Assembly: GCF_023159225.1 (NCBI RefSeq)
Contig: NC_063171.1
Span: 10,341,886-10,405,885, forward strand
Origin: Perognathus longimembris pacificus
Lineage: Eukaryota > Chordata > Mammalia > Rodentia > Heteromyidae
Direction of reading: 5' to 3'
Length of the DNA: 64,000 bases
A model generated the notes under the pieces. It was given only the letters and a program-made list of their open reading frames with translations, did not search any database and was not told the origin of the DNA. The position numbers and the translations under genes are program-made. This document shows, in pieces, positions 53,316 through 64,000 of the stretch; positions within the stretch are counted from its first letter, which is position 1; each line of letters begins with the position of its first letter.

Positions 53316-53594
53316 ACTTTTTCTTTCTTTCTTTCTTTTCTGTTTTTGTTCTTGTTGTTCTTGTTGTTGGTTGTAAGGTTTGAACTCAGGGCCTGGGTAC
53401 TGTCCCTGAGCTCTTTTGCTGAAGGCTAGTGCCCTATCACTTTGACCTTCAGCTCCACTTCTGGTTTTTGAATAGTTATTTGGAGAAAAGAGTCTCATAG
53501 GAACTTTTCTACCCGGACTGGCTTTGAACAGTGATCCTGAGATCTCAGCCTCCCAAATAGCTAGATTTACAGGCATGAGCTATCATTGGCTGGC
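53316..53594 (-). repeat. B1-ID chimeric SINE
   Basis: Antisense with a 'ttcttgttgttcttgttgtt' tail: 'aaggtttgaactcagggcct' to 'atttacaggcatgagctatc'. Confidence 0.87.
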
Positions 53595-54085
53595 TTACAT
53601 TAACTTTTATATGAACTCTTTGGAAAAATTGTTCCAAGAATGTTTTGTTGGGAAAAGGTAGATGTACAATTGCTTGTATTATAGAAACATTTCTATGTTA
53701 AGAAAATCTTCTGTTCCTTCCCAAAGAAGAAAATACAAATCCTTTTCTTGCAATACATTTCTAAAACTGTTTTCATCAGAATGTATTTAGCAACAGATTT
53801 TACTAGTTATTATATAGTAGGTTATTAAATAAAGTGTGTGGATTCTGGCCCAGTTCCTTCATGGATGCAACAATAGTTTGGTTTGTCATACTGTAAATAT
53901 GCGACATCTAAAAACCAAAGCTAACAAAAAGCAAAGCATTTAAAAATAATGTTATATTATGTATATTGCTTCAGCATTTGTATGAAGGATCTCGTAATGG
54001 AATATTTCATATACATAAGGAAAGGACATAATTGTCTTGAAATGTATTTTAGGATGTGGAAAATTTAAAGTATAAATTGGGCACT
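53595..54085. other. AT-rich unannotated stretch
   Basis: Nothing recognised in about 490 bases. Confidence 0.4.
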
Positions 54086-54101
54086 AAACTGAAGGGGGGA
54101 A

Positions 54102-54589
54102 TGAAGAGTTAAAGTAAACCCCATTTTCAGGCAGCCCCCATTTTTGTTGTCTGTTTAAACTATGAGCAAACCCAGGGCAAGCTTATTAGGGCCCAGCCAG
54201 TCAAGAACTCTAACTGCCTGGGAATGCTTAACCGTCCCCAAAATGCCTCAAGCCCTGAGCCAATCAGATTTGTACCTGTATCCTAATCTTGCTTGCTTGA
54301 ACACCTGAGTGCTGTAACTTTGTTTTTCATCTTGCTTGAACACCTGATTGCTTTAACTTTTTTATTTTTTTTGTCTTGCTTGAACACCTGATTGCTGTAA
54401 CTTTGTTTTTTCCTTCATATCCCCTGTGCAATCGCAGGTCGGGGCTTCCTCCTAACCTCTGCTGTGTTGGTGGGTAGGATGAGGCCAGGGCCGTGGCCCG
54501 CTTGAATAAAGCCTTGCCTTGCTATTGCATTTCGGAACGTCTGAATCTCGGTGGTCTTCTTGGTGGTTGTTTCGCGACTTGGCATAACA
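54102..54589 (+). repeat. Type A LTR, with tandemly repeated U3
   Basis: Begins 'tgaagagttaaagtaaac' and ends 'ggcataaca', as in the LTRs at 5802 and 15309. Its U3 carries about three copies of a unit around 'cttgcttgaacacctgattg' plus 'ctgtaactttg' (about 54294-54413); the 5802 and 15309 LTRs have one. Eleven bases before it, 'gaaggggggaa' equals the purine tract of the outer provirus, so this may be a 3' LTR whose upstream part is lost. 'taaac' occurs just before the purine tract (54085-54089) and just after the LTR (54590-54594). Confidence 0.85.
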
Positions 54590-54639
54590 TAAACATAAAA
54601 ACTATTTTGTTTTTATTGTCTATCTCTGTCTTCTCTTCC

Positions 54640-54725
54640 TGCCTGCCTCTCTCTCTCTCTCTCTCTCTCTTTTTTCTCTCTTGGCTCAGTTGGTGCTCTA
54701 CCACTTGAGTCATGGTACTGACACC
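54640..54725 (-). repeat. (TC)n run with ID-like scrap
   Basis: 'ctctctctctctctctct' then 'tggtgctctaccacttgagt'. Confidence 0.7.
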
Positions 54726-55183
54726 AGAGTAGAGGTGTTAATATTTTTTTTTTCAGAAAGTCGTTTTTATCCAAGAACCCACAGTACAACTATTATGGAA
54801 AAAAAAAAAAGAAACAGTGTGATCCGGTGATACCACTCTTCAGCATTTATCCAGACTGTATAACATTACTATAAAGGTACCTAAAATCCATTTTTACCTT
54901 GGCAAAGTTCCCAATAGCCAAGTAATGGATTAATCAATCAAAAATGTTACACACACTCATATGTGTTGTTTATGCAGTCATCAGGAAGAAAGATGATGCC
55001 TTTACATTGAAGAAAAATATACTGAGTGAAAGAACCTAGGACCAGAAAGATAAAGGAATCTAATCACACATAGTCATATACTTACATACACAGTTTAGTG
55101 GACTAAAATTTAGTATAGACAGATATATATCTCTATGTGGTAAAACTTTTGACCAAGTAGCAGTTTACCAAAATGAATACCAG
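54726..55183. other. Possible L1 remnant, otherwise unannotated
   Basis: 'gtgatccggtgataccactc', 'caatagccaagtaatggatt' and 'aagaacctaggaccagaaag' recall the sense order of old L1 3' sequence. The assignment is weak. Confidence 0.35.
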
Positions 55184-55252
55184 GTTCTGGGAGTATGGCC
55201 TAGTGGTAGAGTGCTTGCATCATATACATGAAGCCCTGGGTTTGATTTCTCA
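55184..55252 (+). repeat. ID left unit, truncated
   Basis: 'ctgggagtatggcctagtgg' to 'gggtttgatttctcagca', fused directly to an antisense SINE. Confidence 0.8.
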
Positions 55253-55480
55253 GCAGTCCTGGGGCTTGAACTCATGGCCTTGGATCTGTCCTTAAGCCTC
55301 TTTGTGCTCAAGGTTAGTGGTCTACTACTTGAGCCACAGTGCCATTTTTGGCTTTTTCTGAGTAGTTTATTGAAGGTAAGAGTCTTATAGACGTTCCTGC
55401 CTGGGGTGGTTCTGAACCATTCTCAGATCTCAGTCTCCTGAGTAGTTAGGATTACAGGTGTGAGCCACCAGCTCCCAGTT
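55253..55480 (-). repeat. B1-ID chimeric SINE
   Basis: Antisense, no poly(T): 'gtcctggggcttgaactcat' to 'ggattacaggtgtgagccac'. Confidence 0.87.
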
Positions 55481-55914
55481 TGGAATACGTTTTCCTTTGG
55501 ATCTCAGTCTTCCAAGTACTAGAATTACTGTCATGAACCATGGGGTGCCTAGGTCAGAATCACACTTAAATTATTGTTAAACATTCCTTTTTCTCATGAC
55601 TTTGTCCTTACAAATTTGTATATTTGTAATTAGTGATGTCAATCACTAATCCTATCCCTTAAATATCCTCAGAAGCATCAATAGGGTGACAGTTCTTAGC
55701 ATTATGCTGGGTGAGATTAATAGTACTGTGATTGAAAGCCGTATGTCACTTCTTAGTCAAGAGAACTGGTTTGCTGAAGAAACACCTTTCCTGCTGGTAT
55801 ACTGACAAGTCAAACATCATTTACTTTGTAACTTGGATCCCTAGGTGGCTGTAAGGAGCATGATACCCCTGTTGGCTATGGTAAAGTATGAGAAAAAAAA
55901 CTGGTGGTTTTACC
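55481..55914. other. Old B1 piece, then unannotated DNA
   Basis: 'gatctcagtcttccaagtac' (about 55498-55550) is B1-like antisense. The rest is unrecognised. Confidence 0.4.
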
Positions 55915-56028
55915 AAAAAGCCAGAAGTGGTATTGTGGCTCAAGTGGTAGAGTTTTAGACACAAAAGCTCAGGGACAGTACCCAGGCCCTGAGTTCAAAA
56001 CCCACGACTGGTACCAAAAGAAAAAAAA
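55915..56028 (+). repeat. B1-ID SINE, right half
   Basis: 'ccagaagtggtattgtggct' to 'gttcaaaacccacgactggt', A-rich tail. Confidence 0.85.
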
Positions 56029-56835
56029 TCTGAGATAGATATGTACAATGAATGAATTATGTAAAGCTCATCTAAAAACTTGTCAGTGTTGTGACCAGTA
56101 TAACAATGATATAATCCATAATTCTAAAGCAAAAATTACTGCCAGAGTGTTTTATAGTTGTAATCCCCACAGACAGATTATATGGTGATAGAAATCAAAA
56201 CAAGGGTATGTCTTTGGGTGATAGAAGATTCACTGGAAAAGGCCAAAAAGGAACTTTCTAGGGTAGTACAAATGATCTGTGTTATGAATAAGTATTAGTA
56301 CTCCGATATGTATGCCAAAATTCATCAAAGCAAACACAAAAATGTATGTTTTCTATGCTGTTATTTCTTCAATTTAAAAAGTAAAAATAGAAAGCTGTCT
56401 GAATTTCTTCAGAATGTTAATTCTTACACTTGTTAATGTGTTAAGTGTGATGGTGGCAAAATAAATCTGTTCTCTTTCTTCTGAAAAAAAAATCAGTGGT
56501 TTTAGATGTTTAGATTTTGAGGTTTCCTATTGCCATCAGTACCAATGTTCTACGATAGATATAGATCTAATGGCCGCACATGAACACAAAGTCTGATTTG
56601 TTGGAAGGAACTGGCTTATGGGAGTGTGTCTGTCAGGTAAGAGTGAAATCCAAAGGAAGTCCACAAAGACAGGCAGCCCATGAGGATTGTTATGCTGGAA
56701 CTCTCAGGCAGGCGCCACAGTGCAATCAACAGCTGAAATTTCTTCTTTCTTTGGGTTGTATGCAAGAGTGCACAAATGTATTAACTGAAATATGGCATTT
56801 TCAGGGGAGAATTCAAATGGTCTAATTCCTTAGAA
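56029..56835. other. Unannotated stretch
   Basis: About 800 bases. No repeat or gene recognised. Confidence 0.4.
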
Positions 56836-57115
56836 AGGCTAACTCATAGTCCAACAAAATGAATACTTGAAAGATGGGAGGTAGTATCAAGGGGAAAGGG
56901 ATAGAAAGGAAGGAAGGGAGAATAAAGTCAGAATATTCAATGCATGTCTGATAAAATTAAGAAAGCTGAGAGGAAGGTTTGGGTTGGGAGTGATGGGGGA
57001 GAATGATGACAAGGGTGACATCAATCAAGATGCATTGTATTCATAAACTGCTTTGTTGAATGGTAACTCATTTGTACAACTACTTAAAGATAATAAAAAT
57101 ATAAATCAAAGACAT
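56836..57115 (+). repeat. L1-type 3' tail variant
   Basis: Purine-rich lead, 'caatgcatgtctgataaaat', 'gatgcattgtattcataaac' and 'cttaaagataataaaaatat'. Poly(A)-ended interspersed element. Confidence 0.5.
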
Positions 57116-57196
57116 ATAAAGAAGTAAAAGGGTATAAATAAAAGAAAAAAATGTTTCTCCTTGTGGAAGCCTTGGTTCTTCTCCTAAGACCTTTGA

Positions 57197-57380
57197 TTGT
57201 TTCAGGTCCACACGGAGAATAACCTTCTTTACTGAAAAAAACCTACTTACAGACTTTAATAACATTTACCTAAATCTTTCATGGAAAATTGTTTCAGGTC
57301 CACACAGAGAATAATCTTCTTTACTTAAAAAAACCTGCTTACAGACTTTAATAACATCTACCTAAATCATTCACAGAAAC
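57197..57380 (+). repeat. 92-bp tandem duplication
   Basis: Two adjacent copies (57197-57288 and 57289-57380), each starting 'ttgtttcaggtccacac' and ending near 'acctaaatc-t/a-ttca', about 10% different by eye. Confidence 0.88.
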
Positions 57381-58090
57381 ATGTAGGTTAGTGTGTGATT
57401 GGGTAACTGATGATAGTAGCTTAGTGAAACTGACACATACAACTACCATCACACTATGCCATAACATCATTAGATTACCTAATTACATTAACAAAGATTT
57501 AGTAATGAATCAATGTCAGCTTAGCTAAATGCCTTAAACATTCTAGATCACACATTCTTTTAAATTAAATTACTTCAAAGGAACTGGCTAATTGACAAGC
57601 TCCAGAATATATGATTTTGTTTTCAGCCCATCAAGGAATGGTGGTTTATGGCCCGCCTTCATATTTGAATGCACACAGCTAACCAGACATGAGATTAAGC
57701 ACAACTCCAGATTTTCTTCTTGTGATACCGATCTCCACTCAAAACTACTCAAAGTGGGAGCTAGCCTATCTAAATGTGCTAACAATTTCTCCATCATCTT
57801 TTTGTTCTAAAAAATCTGCTGTAGCAAGACCTCTAATGAGTAGGTTAACTTCTGTCTTTTACAGATCTTGCAAAGTACTTATTTACATCAGATATGAAAC
57901 ATTTTTTTAGTGACTTTTGCCTCTGTTAAGTCAACCATTAGAATATATATTTTTACCCATTACCTAAATTTATAACACATCTGCTTCTAACTCAATGCGC
58001 GTTCTTTATTTCATACAGAAAAAAGAATGGGCCAGGACTTTAAGACTTTTTCTTTTTCTTCCCTCTTCAACAGTTTTTATGTATTCCTCT
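57381..58090. other. Unannotated AT-rich stretch
   Basis: Nothing recognised in about 700 bases. The overlapping ORFs at 57588-57810 lack known motifs. Confidence 0.4.
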
Positions 58091-58093
58091 CCT

Positions 58094-58097
<4 letters not shown>

Positions 58098-58142
<45 letters not shown>
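58098..58142. repeat. (GT)n microsatellite
   Basis: About 34 bases of GT followed by 'atgtatgtatgt'. Confidence 0.95.
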
Positions 58143-58143
<1 letters not shown>

Positions 58144-58179
58144 TATGCTCACTTTTCTCATTTATCTTTGACTCTAAGA

Positions 58180-58770
58180 AACTTTATTTATTTATTTATT
58201 TGTAATTTATTTATTAATTAAACACAAATTTTTTGACAAGGTGTTGTGCGGAAGGTGTTGTACAGTTACATAATAGGGCAGTGTGTACATTTCTTGTGAT
58301 ATCTTACACACTGTTTTTCTTTCCCTTCCCTAGGTCAGGTAGACATCTATACAATACACAATGTACCAAGAACATATACAGTAGCCACGTGGCCTATGCC
58401 AAAGAAAATTCGCCTAGGGCTTTAAATGTAATGTCGACATTAGACAATGTGTCGACAGTAGTCTTATATGAAAGTACATACCCAGCTTTTGAGCTATTGT
58501 ATTCCACTGAGAGGTCAATTTTTGACCTTTATATGTTGAGTAGTTGTTTGGTTTTAGTTACATAATGTTGGTTCGCTGCCCCAATCCTGTGGGAAATACC
58601 ATTTGACAAGCAATTTTTGGTTTCACAGACCTGGTCTCTACTGTCTCTCGTCACCCCCTCTTAACAGTCACATATCAGGGAGATCATGCCCCTTTGTTTT
58701 CTGTGTTCTAGGCTTGAAGATACTTTATTTTTATAGACTGGATATTTGACATGGAGTAGATCCATCTGGT
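58180..58770 (-). repeat. Old L1-type 3' end, antisense
   Basis: 'tttatttatttatttattt', 'gttgtacagttacataatag', 'accatttgacaagcaatttt', 'tcacatatcagggagatcat'. It starts with a T-rich tail and parallels the 50560 copy at its beginning, but the body is a different subfamily. Confidence 0.5.
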
Positions 58771-59198
58771 TAACTGCAGAGATATTGATGTCTAGACTTG
58801 AGTCCATCACTAACCAGAACAGGTTACATTACAGTATGGTTTCTCCTTCCCAGCTTTTAAGACTGAGGGCAGCATTCCCTGCAGTAAGCTGTTACTGAGC
58901 ATCTCCAGATTGTAATGAACAAACACAGAGTCAGGTTATCTGTTAATGTGAGTTTATTTATGTCAATACATAAGAAAGTAAGGAAGATAAGAAAGTAACC
59001 CAGAACCCACAAAGTCCAGACTCATTGTTCAGTAATCAGTAATTTCCCCAGGAACTTAAGAGCAGAGATGATGAATCAACTAGGACTCTAATTTTCTCTG
59101 TGGCAGAAGTCATTGCTATTACTTCTGCCAAGTGGCATCATATAGCGACTATGCCAATTGTGGCAGCACTTCCTGCAACTCATTTATTTCCCATCTTT
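58771..59198. other. Unannotated stretch
   Basis: Nothing recognised. Confidence 0.4.
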
Positions 59199-59204
59199 CA
59201 TATT

Positions 59205-59691
59205 TGTGGGGCTTGCAGCTTTAAGAGGCGGTCCTAGCCCACCTCTTCTCCAGCCCTGGGGCTGCGTGGCTGCTAGCCCCACCTGCCTTCTTTGGGTCCA
59301 GAACTGGGAAGGCGGCTCTAACCAGCCCCACCTCCCGCCTCGGACTGTGTGTGTGCCAAGATGGCCTTGGGTCATGAACCCAGAGGCGGTCCTGTGGGCT
59401 GTGAAGTCCGCCCTTAGGGGAAGTTCCATGACATCACCCTTGGTGAACAGCCCAACCAGCCTATCACAGCGCCTAGCTAGCCACTCTACATCCCTCCTCT
59501 TCCTGGCATCATTCAGCCAATAAATGTGATTGTCTCTTCTTAGTAAAACAGGAAGACTGCGTGACATTTTCCCCGGAATCGTCTGCATGTCCTGCCTTAA
59601 ACATAAGGGGGGCTTGGGGTGGGCGGTTTCGCGGCTCTGCCTCTTCTGGATTCGACCCTGTGGGATACGACGCTCACCAAGAATCCCGACA
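59205..59691 (+). repeat. Solo LTR, class II-like, with perfect 6-bp duplication
   Basis: 487 bp from 'tgtggggcttgcagctttaa' to 'gaatcccgaca', flanked by 'catatt' at 59199-59204 and 59692-59697. It is GC-richer than its surroundings, with 'gtgccaagatggccttgg' and 'ccatgacatcaccc' promoter-type motifs and AATAAA (59519-59524). A 6-bp duplication is typical of class II (ERVK/IAP-type) elements. No internal sequence remains. ORFs inside are incidental. Confidence 0.88.
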
Positions 59692-59697
59692 CATATT

Positions 59698-60250
59698 AAG
59701 ACTGACAGGTTGGGCTAAGCATTTGTGGGTGCATTACTTTTCCTTTAGCCTCCCTGTGGCCCATTATTGAGCTATCAGGTGTCAGATACTGAACACTGGT
59801 GTGATCAGTGATGGCCAGTGTAGAGAGCTCATGTGGAAGAAACCATAGTTTGCTGTTCAGGAATTATGTATGGAATCATCTCTCATGACATCAGGAAAAC
59901 TATAATTCCACTCATGAAATATGAATAACGACATATAGCTTTATTGCTGGAGACACAAATCAGTGACCTTTCCCCACATGGGTCTTTCAAAATGTTCTTT
60001 CAATATTGCAATATTTCTGAAGTTATGGCATTTGAATCTTATGTTTGCAGATGTTGCTTTCATAATGTGGACTTCTTTAAGACGTGATCTCTACTTTTGG
60101 TAAAAGGAGGTGAAAAATGATTCAAAAAAAGCTCTGATTCATGTGAATAGTGTTGGGTATCTTCTGAGTTGTTTTTAAAAAGTTTCAGTTTTCATTTATT
60201 TTATAAAATCAGATGTAATTTCAATTTTTTACTTCTTCATCTTTATTTTT
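59698..60250. other. Unannotated stretch
   Basis: Nothing recognised in about 550 bases. Confidence 0.4.
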
Positions 60251-60251
60251 T

Positions 60252-60580
60252 TTTTGGGGGGGGGTGTTACCAGCTTTTGAATTCAGGGATTCATGCTTGC
60301 TAGACAGACAGTCTTTTACCTGAGTTATGACTCCAGCCATTTTTGCTCTTGTGATTTTTTTTTTGAGATAGGGTTTCTCTTTTTGCTTGGCAGCATGGAT
60401 ATCAATTTTTCTATTTAGTTTTCACTGTGACTGATAGGACAAATGCACACCACCATGTCAAGAACTCTTCTGTTGAGATCGGGTTCTCAGGGATTTTTTT
60501 CTCTGGATCGCTTCCAATCTTAATCTCCCGTGTGACTGTGATAGTAGGCATGTGCTGCTGTGCCTAGCTGTTGAGGTGGG
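60252..60580 (-). repeat. Cluster of old ID and B1-like SINE pieces
   Basis: 'ttgaattcagggattcatgc' to 'gagttatgactccagcc' is an ID unit. 'tttttgagatagggtttctc' and 'ggttctcagggatttttttc' begin B1-like antisense pieces. Confidence 0.5.
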
Positions 60581-60658
60581 ATCTCAAAAATGGTTTTGCA
60601 AGGGCTAGCTTTCAAGTGAAATTTTCCCAATCTGAGTCTCTAATTAATTTCAACTCTA

Positions 60659-60861
60659 TTTTTTTTTTTTTGCCAGTCCTGGGGCTTGGACTCAGGGCCT
60701 GAACACTGTCACTGGCTTCTTTTTTTTCTCAAGGCTAACACTCTACCTCTTGAGCCACAGCACCACTTCTGGCTTTTTCTATATATGTGGTGCTGAGGAA
60801 TTGAAACCAGGGTTTCATGTATGTGAGGCAAGCACTCTACTACTAAGCCATATCCCCAGCC
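60659..60861 (-). repeat. ID-dimer SINE
   Basis: Antisense, full length: 'gccagtcctggggcttggac' to 'gccatatccccagcc'. Confidence 0.92.
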
Positions 60862-61575
60862 TTACTTTCAACTCTTTAAATCTTGGGAATTTCCATGTTT
60901 GATTGAGTAGCTACACAAGGACACTGAATTAGAAGCTAGGGTTGTTTGTGTTTGTGCCTTAGAGATACTTTGAATATTTTATTTCTCAGAAATTTTCATC
61001 CATGGCAAACAGTAGAGTTCACAGGGTGTTAAAGATTCAATATGCCTGAGGCCCAAAGAAATAGGTTTGAAGCCCATTTTACAAAAAGAGAATTTTCCCT
61101 CTTACTAATTTCTCATATGCAGTAAAAATAAGTTGCAAATAATTGTCACTCTTACAATGGTCTAAATTGGTCCCATTGCACATGATTGTCTTTCATACAA
61201 CCATTAGTACAATTTAAAAAAGAAATCCATAAAATTGTAGTATTTGGAACCTACTAATCAAATCATATTATTGACTGCTTCAGATTCAAAAAGTCTACAT
61301 TACCCAGCCTCTGCAAGAGTTTCAAATGACAGATTCAGATTTCTTCTGTATGAATGGACACACATCTTATGCATATGTAACACACATTCCTTGAGAGAAA
61401 TGTCTTGGTCTCAAATCTACCCAAAATCCTGTGTGGTTTTATACAAGGCACTATTTTATACATCCCAAATTTGTTAACTTCCAAGCAGCCAAATGGGAAG
61501 GGAACTTGAGTACTCAGATGGTTTAAATGTCTTTCAAGGTAAGTACTAAACTTCATACTCAAAATAAGTTTATTG
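60862..61575. other. Unannotated stretch
   Basis: Nothing recognised in about 710 bases. Confidence 0.4.
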
Positions 61576-61655
61576 GTAACTGGGAATAAAACTCAGAGGT
61601 ACAGTGTTGGCTTAGTATGTGTGATGCCCTGGGTTTGGTCTTCAGCATAAGCAAA
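61576..61655 (+). repeat. ID monomer, diverged
   Basis: 'ctgggaataaaactcagagg' and 'gccctgggtttggtcttcag'. Confidence 0.6.
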
Positions 61656-61857
61656 ATGAGCTCTCAAACAAAGTTGGTTTGCCAAGAAGACAAGGATGTA
61701 TTTGATTAAGGATTTCTGCATAGATCTAAGAAAGCATGACAGATAAATACAAGAGGCAGCTGAACTAAGTCTATGTATGCTATTTCTGCCATAGGACCAA
61801 GAATGCATACACCATACTCTCCATAATTGTTCCATCAATAAAAATGACCACTTACAG

Positions 61858-62075
61858 CAGGGCTCAGTGGCTCAAGCCTATAGTCCTAGCTATTAGGAAA
61901 CAGAGACTGGGACACTGACATTCCAGGCTAGTCGAGGTGTAAAAATGTTTGTGTGACTCCATTTCAAACAATGGATGAGTATAGTGATTCAAGCCTGTCA
62001 CCCCCAGTGAGTCAGAGGCAGCTCAAGTAGGAAAATGAAAGCCCAGGTTTGCCCAAGCACAAACCACACCCCACG
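61858..62075 (+). repeat. Old B1-like copies
   Basis: 'ggctcagtggctcaagccta' and 'gactggg...attccaggctagtc', followed by a second weak start at 61978. Diverged sense copies. Confidence 0.55.
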
Positions 62076-62094
62076 TTGAAAATAACCAAGGCAG

Positions 62095-62287
62095 TGCTGG
62101 GAATATGGCCTAGTGGCAAGAGTGCTTGACTTGTATACATGAAGACCTGGGTTTGATTCCCCAGCACCACATATATAGAAAACGGCCAGAAGTGGTGCTG
62201 TGGCTCAAGTGGCAGAGTGCTAGCCTTGAGCAAAAAGAAGCCAGGGATAGTGCTGAAGCCCTGAGTCCAAGGCCCAGGACTGGCAAA

Positions 62288-62335
<48 letters not shown>

Positions 62336-62338
62336 AAA
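62095..62338 (+). repeat. ID-dimer SINE with (AAAT)n tail
   Basis: Sense, full length. The tail is a 50-base 'aaataaataaataaat' array (62285-62336). Target duplication 'a(a/t)taccaaggca'-like lies at about 62083 and 62340. Confidence 0.93.
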
Positions 62339-62444
62339 AAATTACCAAGGCAAAAAAACAATTTGGGGGCATGGATTAAGTGGTACCCACAAGACTGAGG
62401 CTTTGAGTTGAATTCCTAGTACCACTAAAAACGATTTGTTGCCC

Positions 62445-62641
62445 GTTCAAACTCAAGACCTGTGTGCTGTCCCTGAGCTTTTTATTTGCTCAAGTCTAAT
62501 GCTCTACCATATGAGATCTAGTTTCAGATTTTTGGTGCTTAATTAGGGTCTTTCCTGCCCTGGCTGGCTTTGAACCATACTACTCAGATCTCACCCTCCT
62601 GAATAGCTAGGAGTATAGGCATAAGCATCTAGAACCCAGCA
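62445..62641 (-). repeat. B1-ID chimeric SINE
   Basis: Antisense and diverged: 'gttcaaactcaagacctgtg' to 'gagtataggcataagcatct'. Confidence 0.75.
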
Positions 62642-63028
62642 ATTTTTATATTTTTTTAAACAAACTTGTTAGGAATATCAATCAAGTCAGCATAAAAGGC
62701 AATATTTTCATAACTCATTCAAGATGGGAATTCTTTCATATGGAAAATAAAAATAGGTTATGAATTAAAGCTGACTTTAGGGCTCCATTAACATAAATCA
62801 ACAAGATAACCAGCTGTTTGTTGACATGTCGAAAAGGAAAATATCGAACATGATTTAATTTAGCCAATCTGCCTTGGGTCCAATGTAAATTGCAATAACT
62901 TCTCCTCCCAGAGGGTTATACTGTAGTACGTGCTTGGCAAAAACTATAGTGGAAGATTTAAACATTCCTCAATAATATATGTGGTTGTTTTGACTGAATT
63001 TGAATGATGAATACTAAAGTGTGTGTGT
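62642..63028. other. Unannotated stretch
   Basis: Nothing recognised. Confidence 0.4.
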
Positions 63029-63260
63029 TTTTTTTTTGCCTCCTGTTATGAGAGTTTGAATCCATCATCTCACAAAAAAGCTTGGCTTTTTTGCTTAGCT
63101 AGTGTTCTACCACTTGATCTATGTCTCAAGCTTGTTTCTTTTTGTGGTTATTTTGGAGATCGTGTCTCCTGGACTGTCTTACCTGGGCTGGCTTTGAATC
63201 ACTGGTTCTCAGTCTCTCCTGAGTAGTTAGGATTACAGGAATGAGCTACTGGCACCCTAA
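63029..63260 (-). repeat. B1-ID chimeric SINE, diverged
   Basis: T-run, 'agtgttctaccacttgatct', 'acctgggctggctttgaatc', 'gagtagttaggattacagga'. Confidence 0.75.
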
Positions 63261-63346
63261 AGCAAGGTGTCTTTTGGGCTGATTATTCTACTGCAAGTAA
63301 AGGCAGATTTTTACATTACTTAGATGTTAAAAATAATGGAGTGAGG

Positions 63347-63537
63347 GGCTGGGCATATGGCCTAGTGGCAAGAGTGCTTGCCTCGTATACATAAGGCCCT
63401 AGGTTCAATTCCCCAGCACCACATATACAGAAAATGGCCAGAGGTGGCGCTGTGGCTCAGGTGGCAGAGTGCTAGCGGGAAGAAGCCTGGGACCCTGAGT
63501 TCAAGCCCCAGGACTGGCCAAAAAAAAAAAAAAAAAA
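63347..63537 (+). repeat. ID-dimer SINE
   Basis: Sense copy of the 'ggtggcgctgtggctcaggt' subtype with a short deletion in the right unit ('gagtgctagcgggaagaagc'). Flanks 'aataatggagtga' and 'aaaaatggagtga' are near-duplicates. Confidence 0.92.
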
Positions 63538-63544
63538 AAAAAAA

Positions 63545-64000
63545 TGGAGTGAATTTTGGACAAAGAAACACATACAAATGGTCATGCATATGGGGAAAAT
63601 GTATTTTCTAGGACAGAATTCCTGAGACAGATGGACCTTGGATCTGTTTCTGTGAAAAAAAATTCTTATAGTTTTCTCCTTCTTTTCCCTTGGAATTTGG
63701 TTGAGTAAAATTTTCTATGGACAAAAAAATCTCAGAATGTATCTAAGTCACTTGAAAAGATCCTGGTGGTGAATGAGCTCGTTGGTCCCAAATTCATTGA
63801 GGCACTTTTAACAAACCACTAACCGCATAAATAAGTATTTTTCAAAGGATTAAGACTAGTAAAGTAAATGTGATTTTATCTATGTCACTGAGAAGCCAAT
63901 CAGATGTGAGACAAATCACAGCATAGATTCAGAGAAAGTGGTGCCCAGAGCTACATAATGGTCAGTTCCATATGTCCATTTTTCTTACTGAACGTGCTTT
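63545..64000. other. Unannotated end of window
   Basis: Nothing recognised. Confidence 0.4.

Noticed and set aside
59184..59588. 134-codon minus-strand ORF and 121-codon plus-strand ORF
   Set aside because: Both lie in a GC-rich solo LTR; open frames there are expected by chance.

Overview
Non-coding-rich mammalian DNA. The dominant repeat is a two-monomer ID-type SINE: a tRNA-like left unit with 'gggttcgattcc', joined to a second unit 'gctgtggctcaagtggcagagtgctagcc', ending 'ccaggactggc' plus poly(A). A chimeric SINE (7SL/B1-like half plus the same ID-like half) and L1 3' tails are also common. From what is known of rodent SINEs, this combination points to a geomyoid/heteromyid rodent (kangaroo rat or pocket mouse group). 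The species call is inference; 'rodent' is much safer. There are no bacterial, plasmid or phage features.

Only one intact cellular gene is visible: an intronless 428-codon beclin reading frame at 17346-18632 (+), best read as beclin-2 (BECN2), a BECN1-derived retrogene that works in autophagy and receptor degradation. It has both CxxC motifs, a degenerate BH3 segment, a coiled coil and a complete C-terminal evolutionarily conserved domain.

Most of 5.8-15.7 kb is an endogenous gammaretrovirus-like nest. An older provirus (5802-15739; LTRs about 6% apart by my reading; proline-tRNA-type primer site; broken gag; probable scrap of pol) sits inside an antisense L1 3' end and was itself hit by a younger, shorter provirus (11552-14958; LTRs about 98.5% identical). 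A third, very young provirus of the same family lies on the minus strand (26448-29323; LTRs differ at 3 positions). All three carry the same non-coding internal cassette, which includes a captured copy of the host B1-ID SINE. All are replication-defective.

From 15.7 kb to 26.4 kb the window holds the BECN2 locus and a dense field of mostly minus-strand SINEs, including a two-SINE composite bounded by one 18-bp target duplication (25107-25578). From 29.3 kb to 64 kb there is ordinary intergenic DNA with SINEs, L1 tails, microsatellites and several solo or partial LTRs (30845-31132, about 32455-32905, about 34872-35648, 54102-54589, 59205-59691). The last of these is a textbook solo LTR with a perfect 6-bp target duplication. 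No other convincing exon, RNA gene or promoter was found. Repeat boundaries are read by eye and may be off by several bases.
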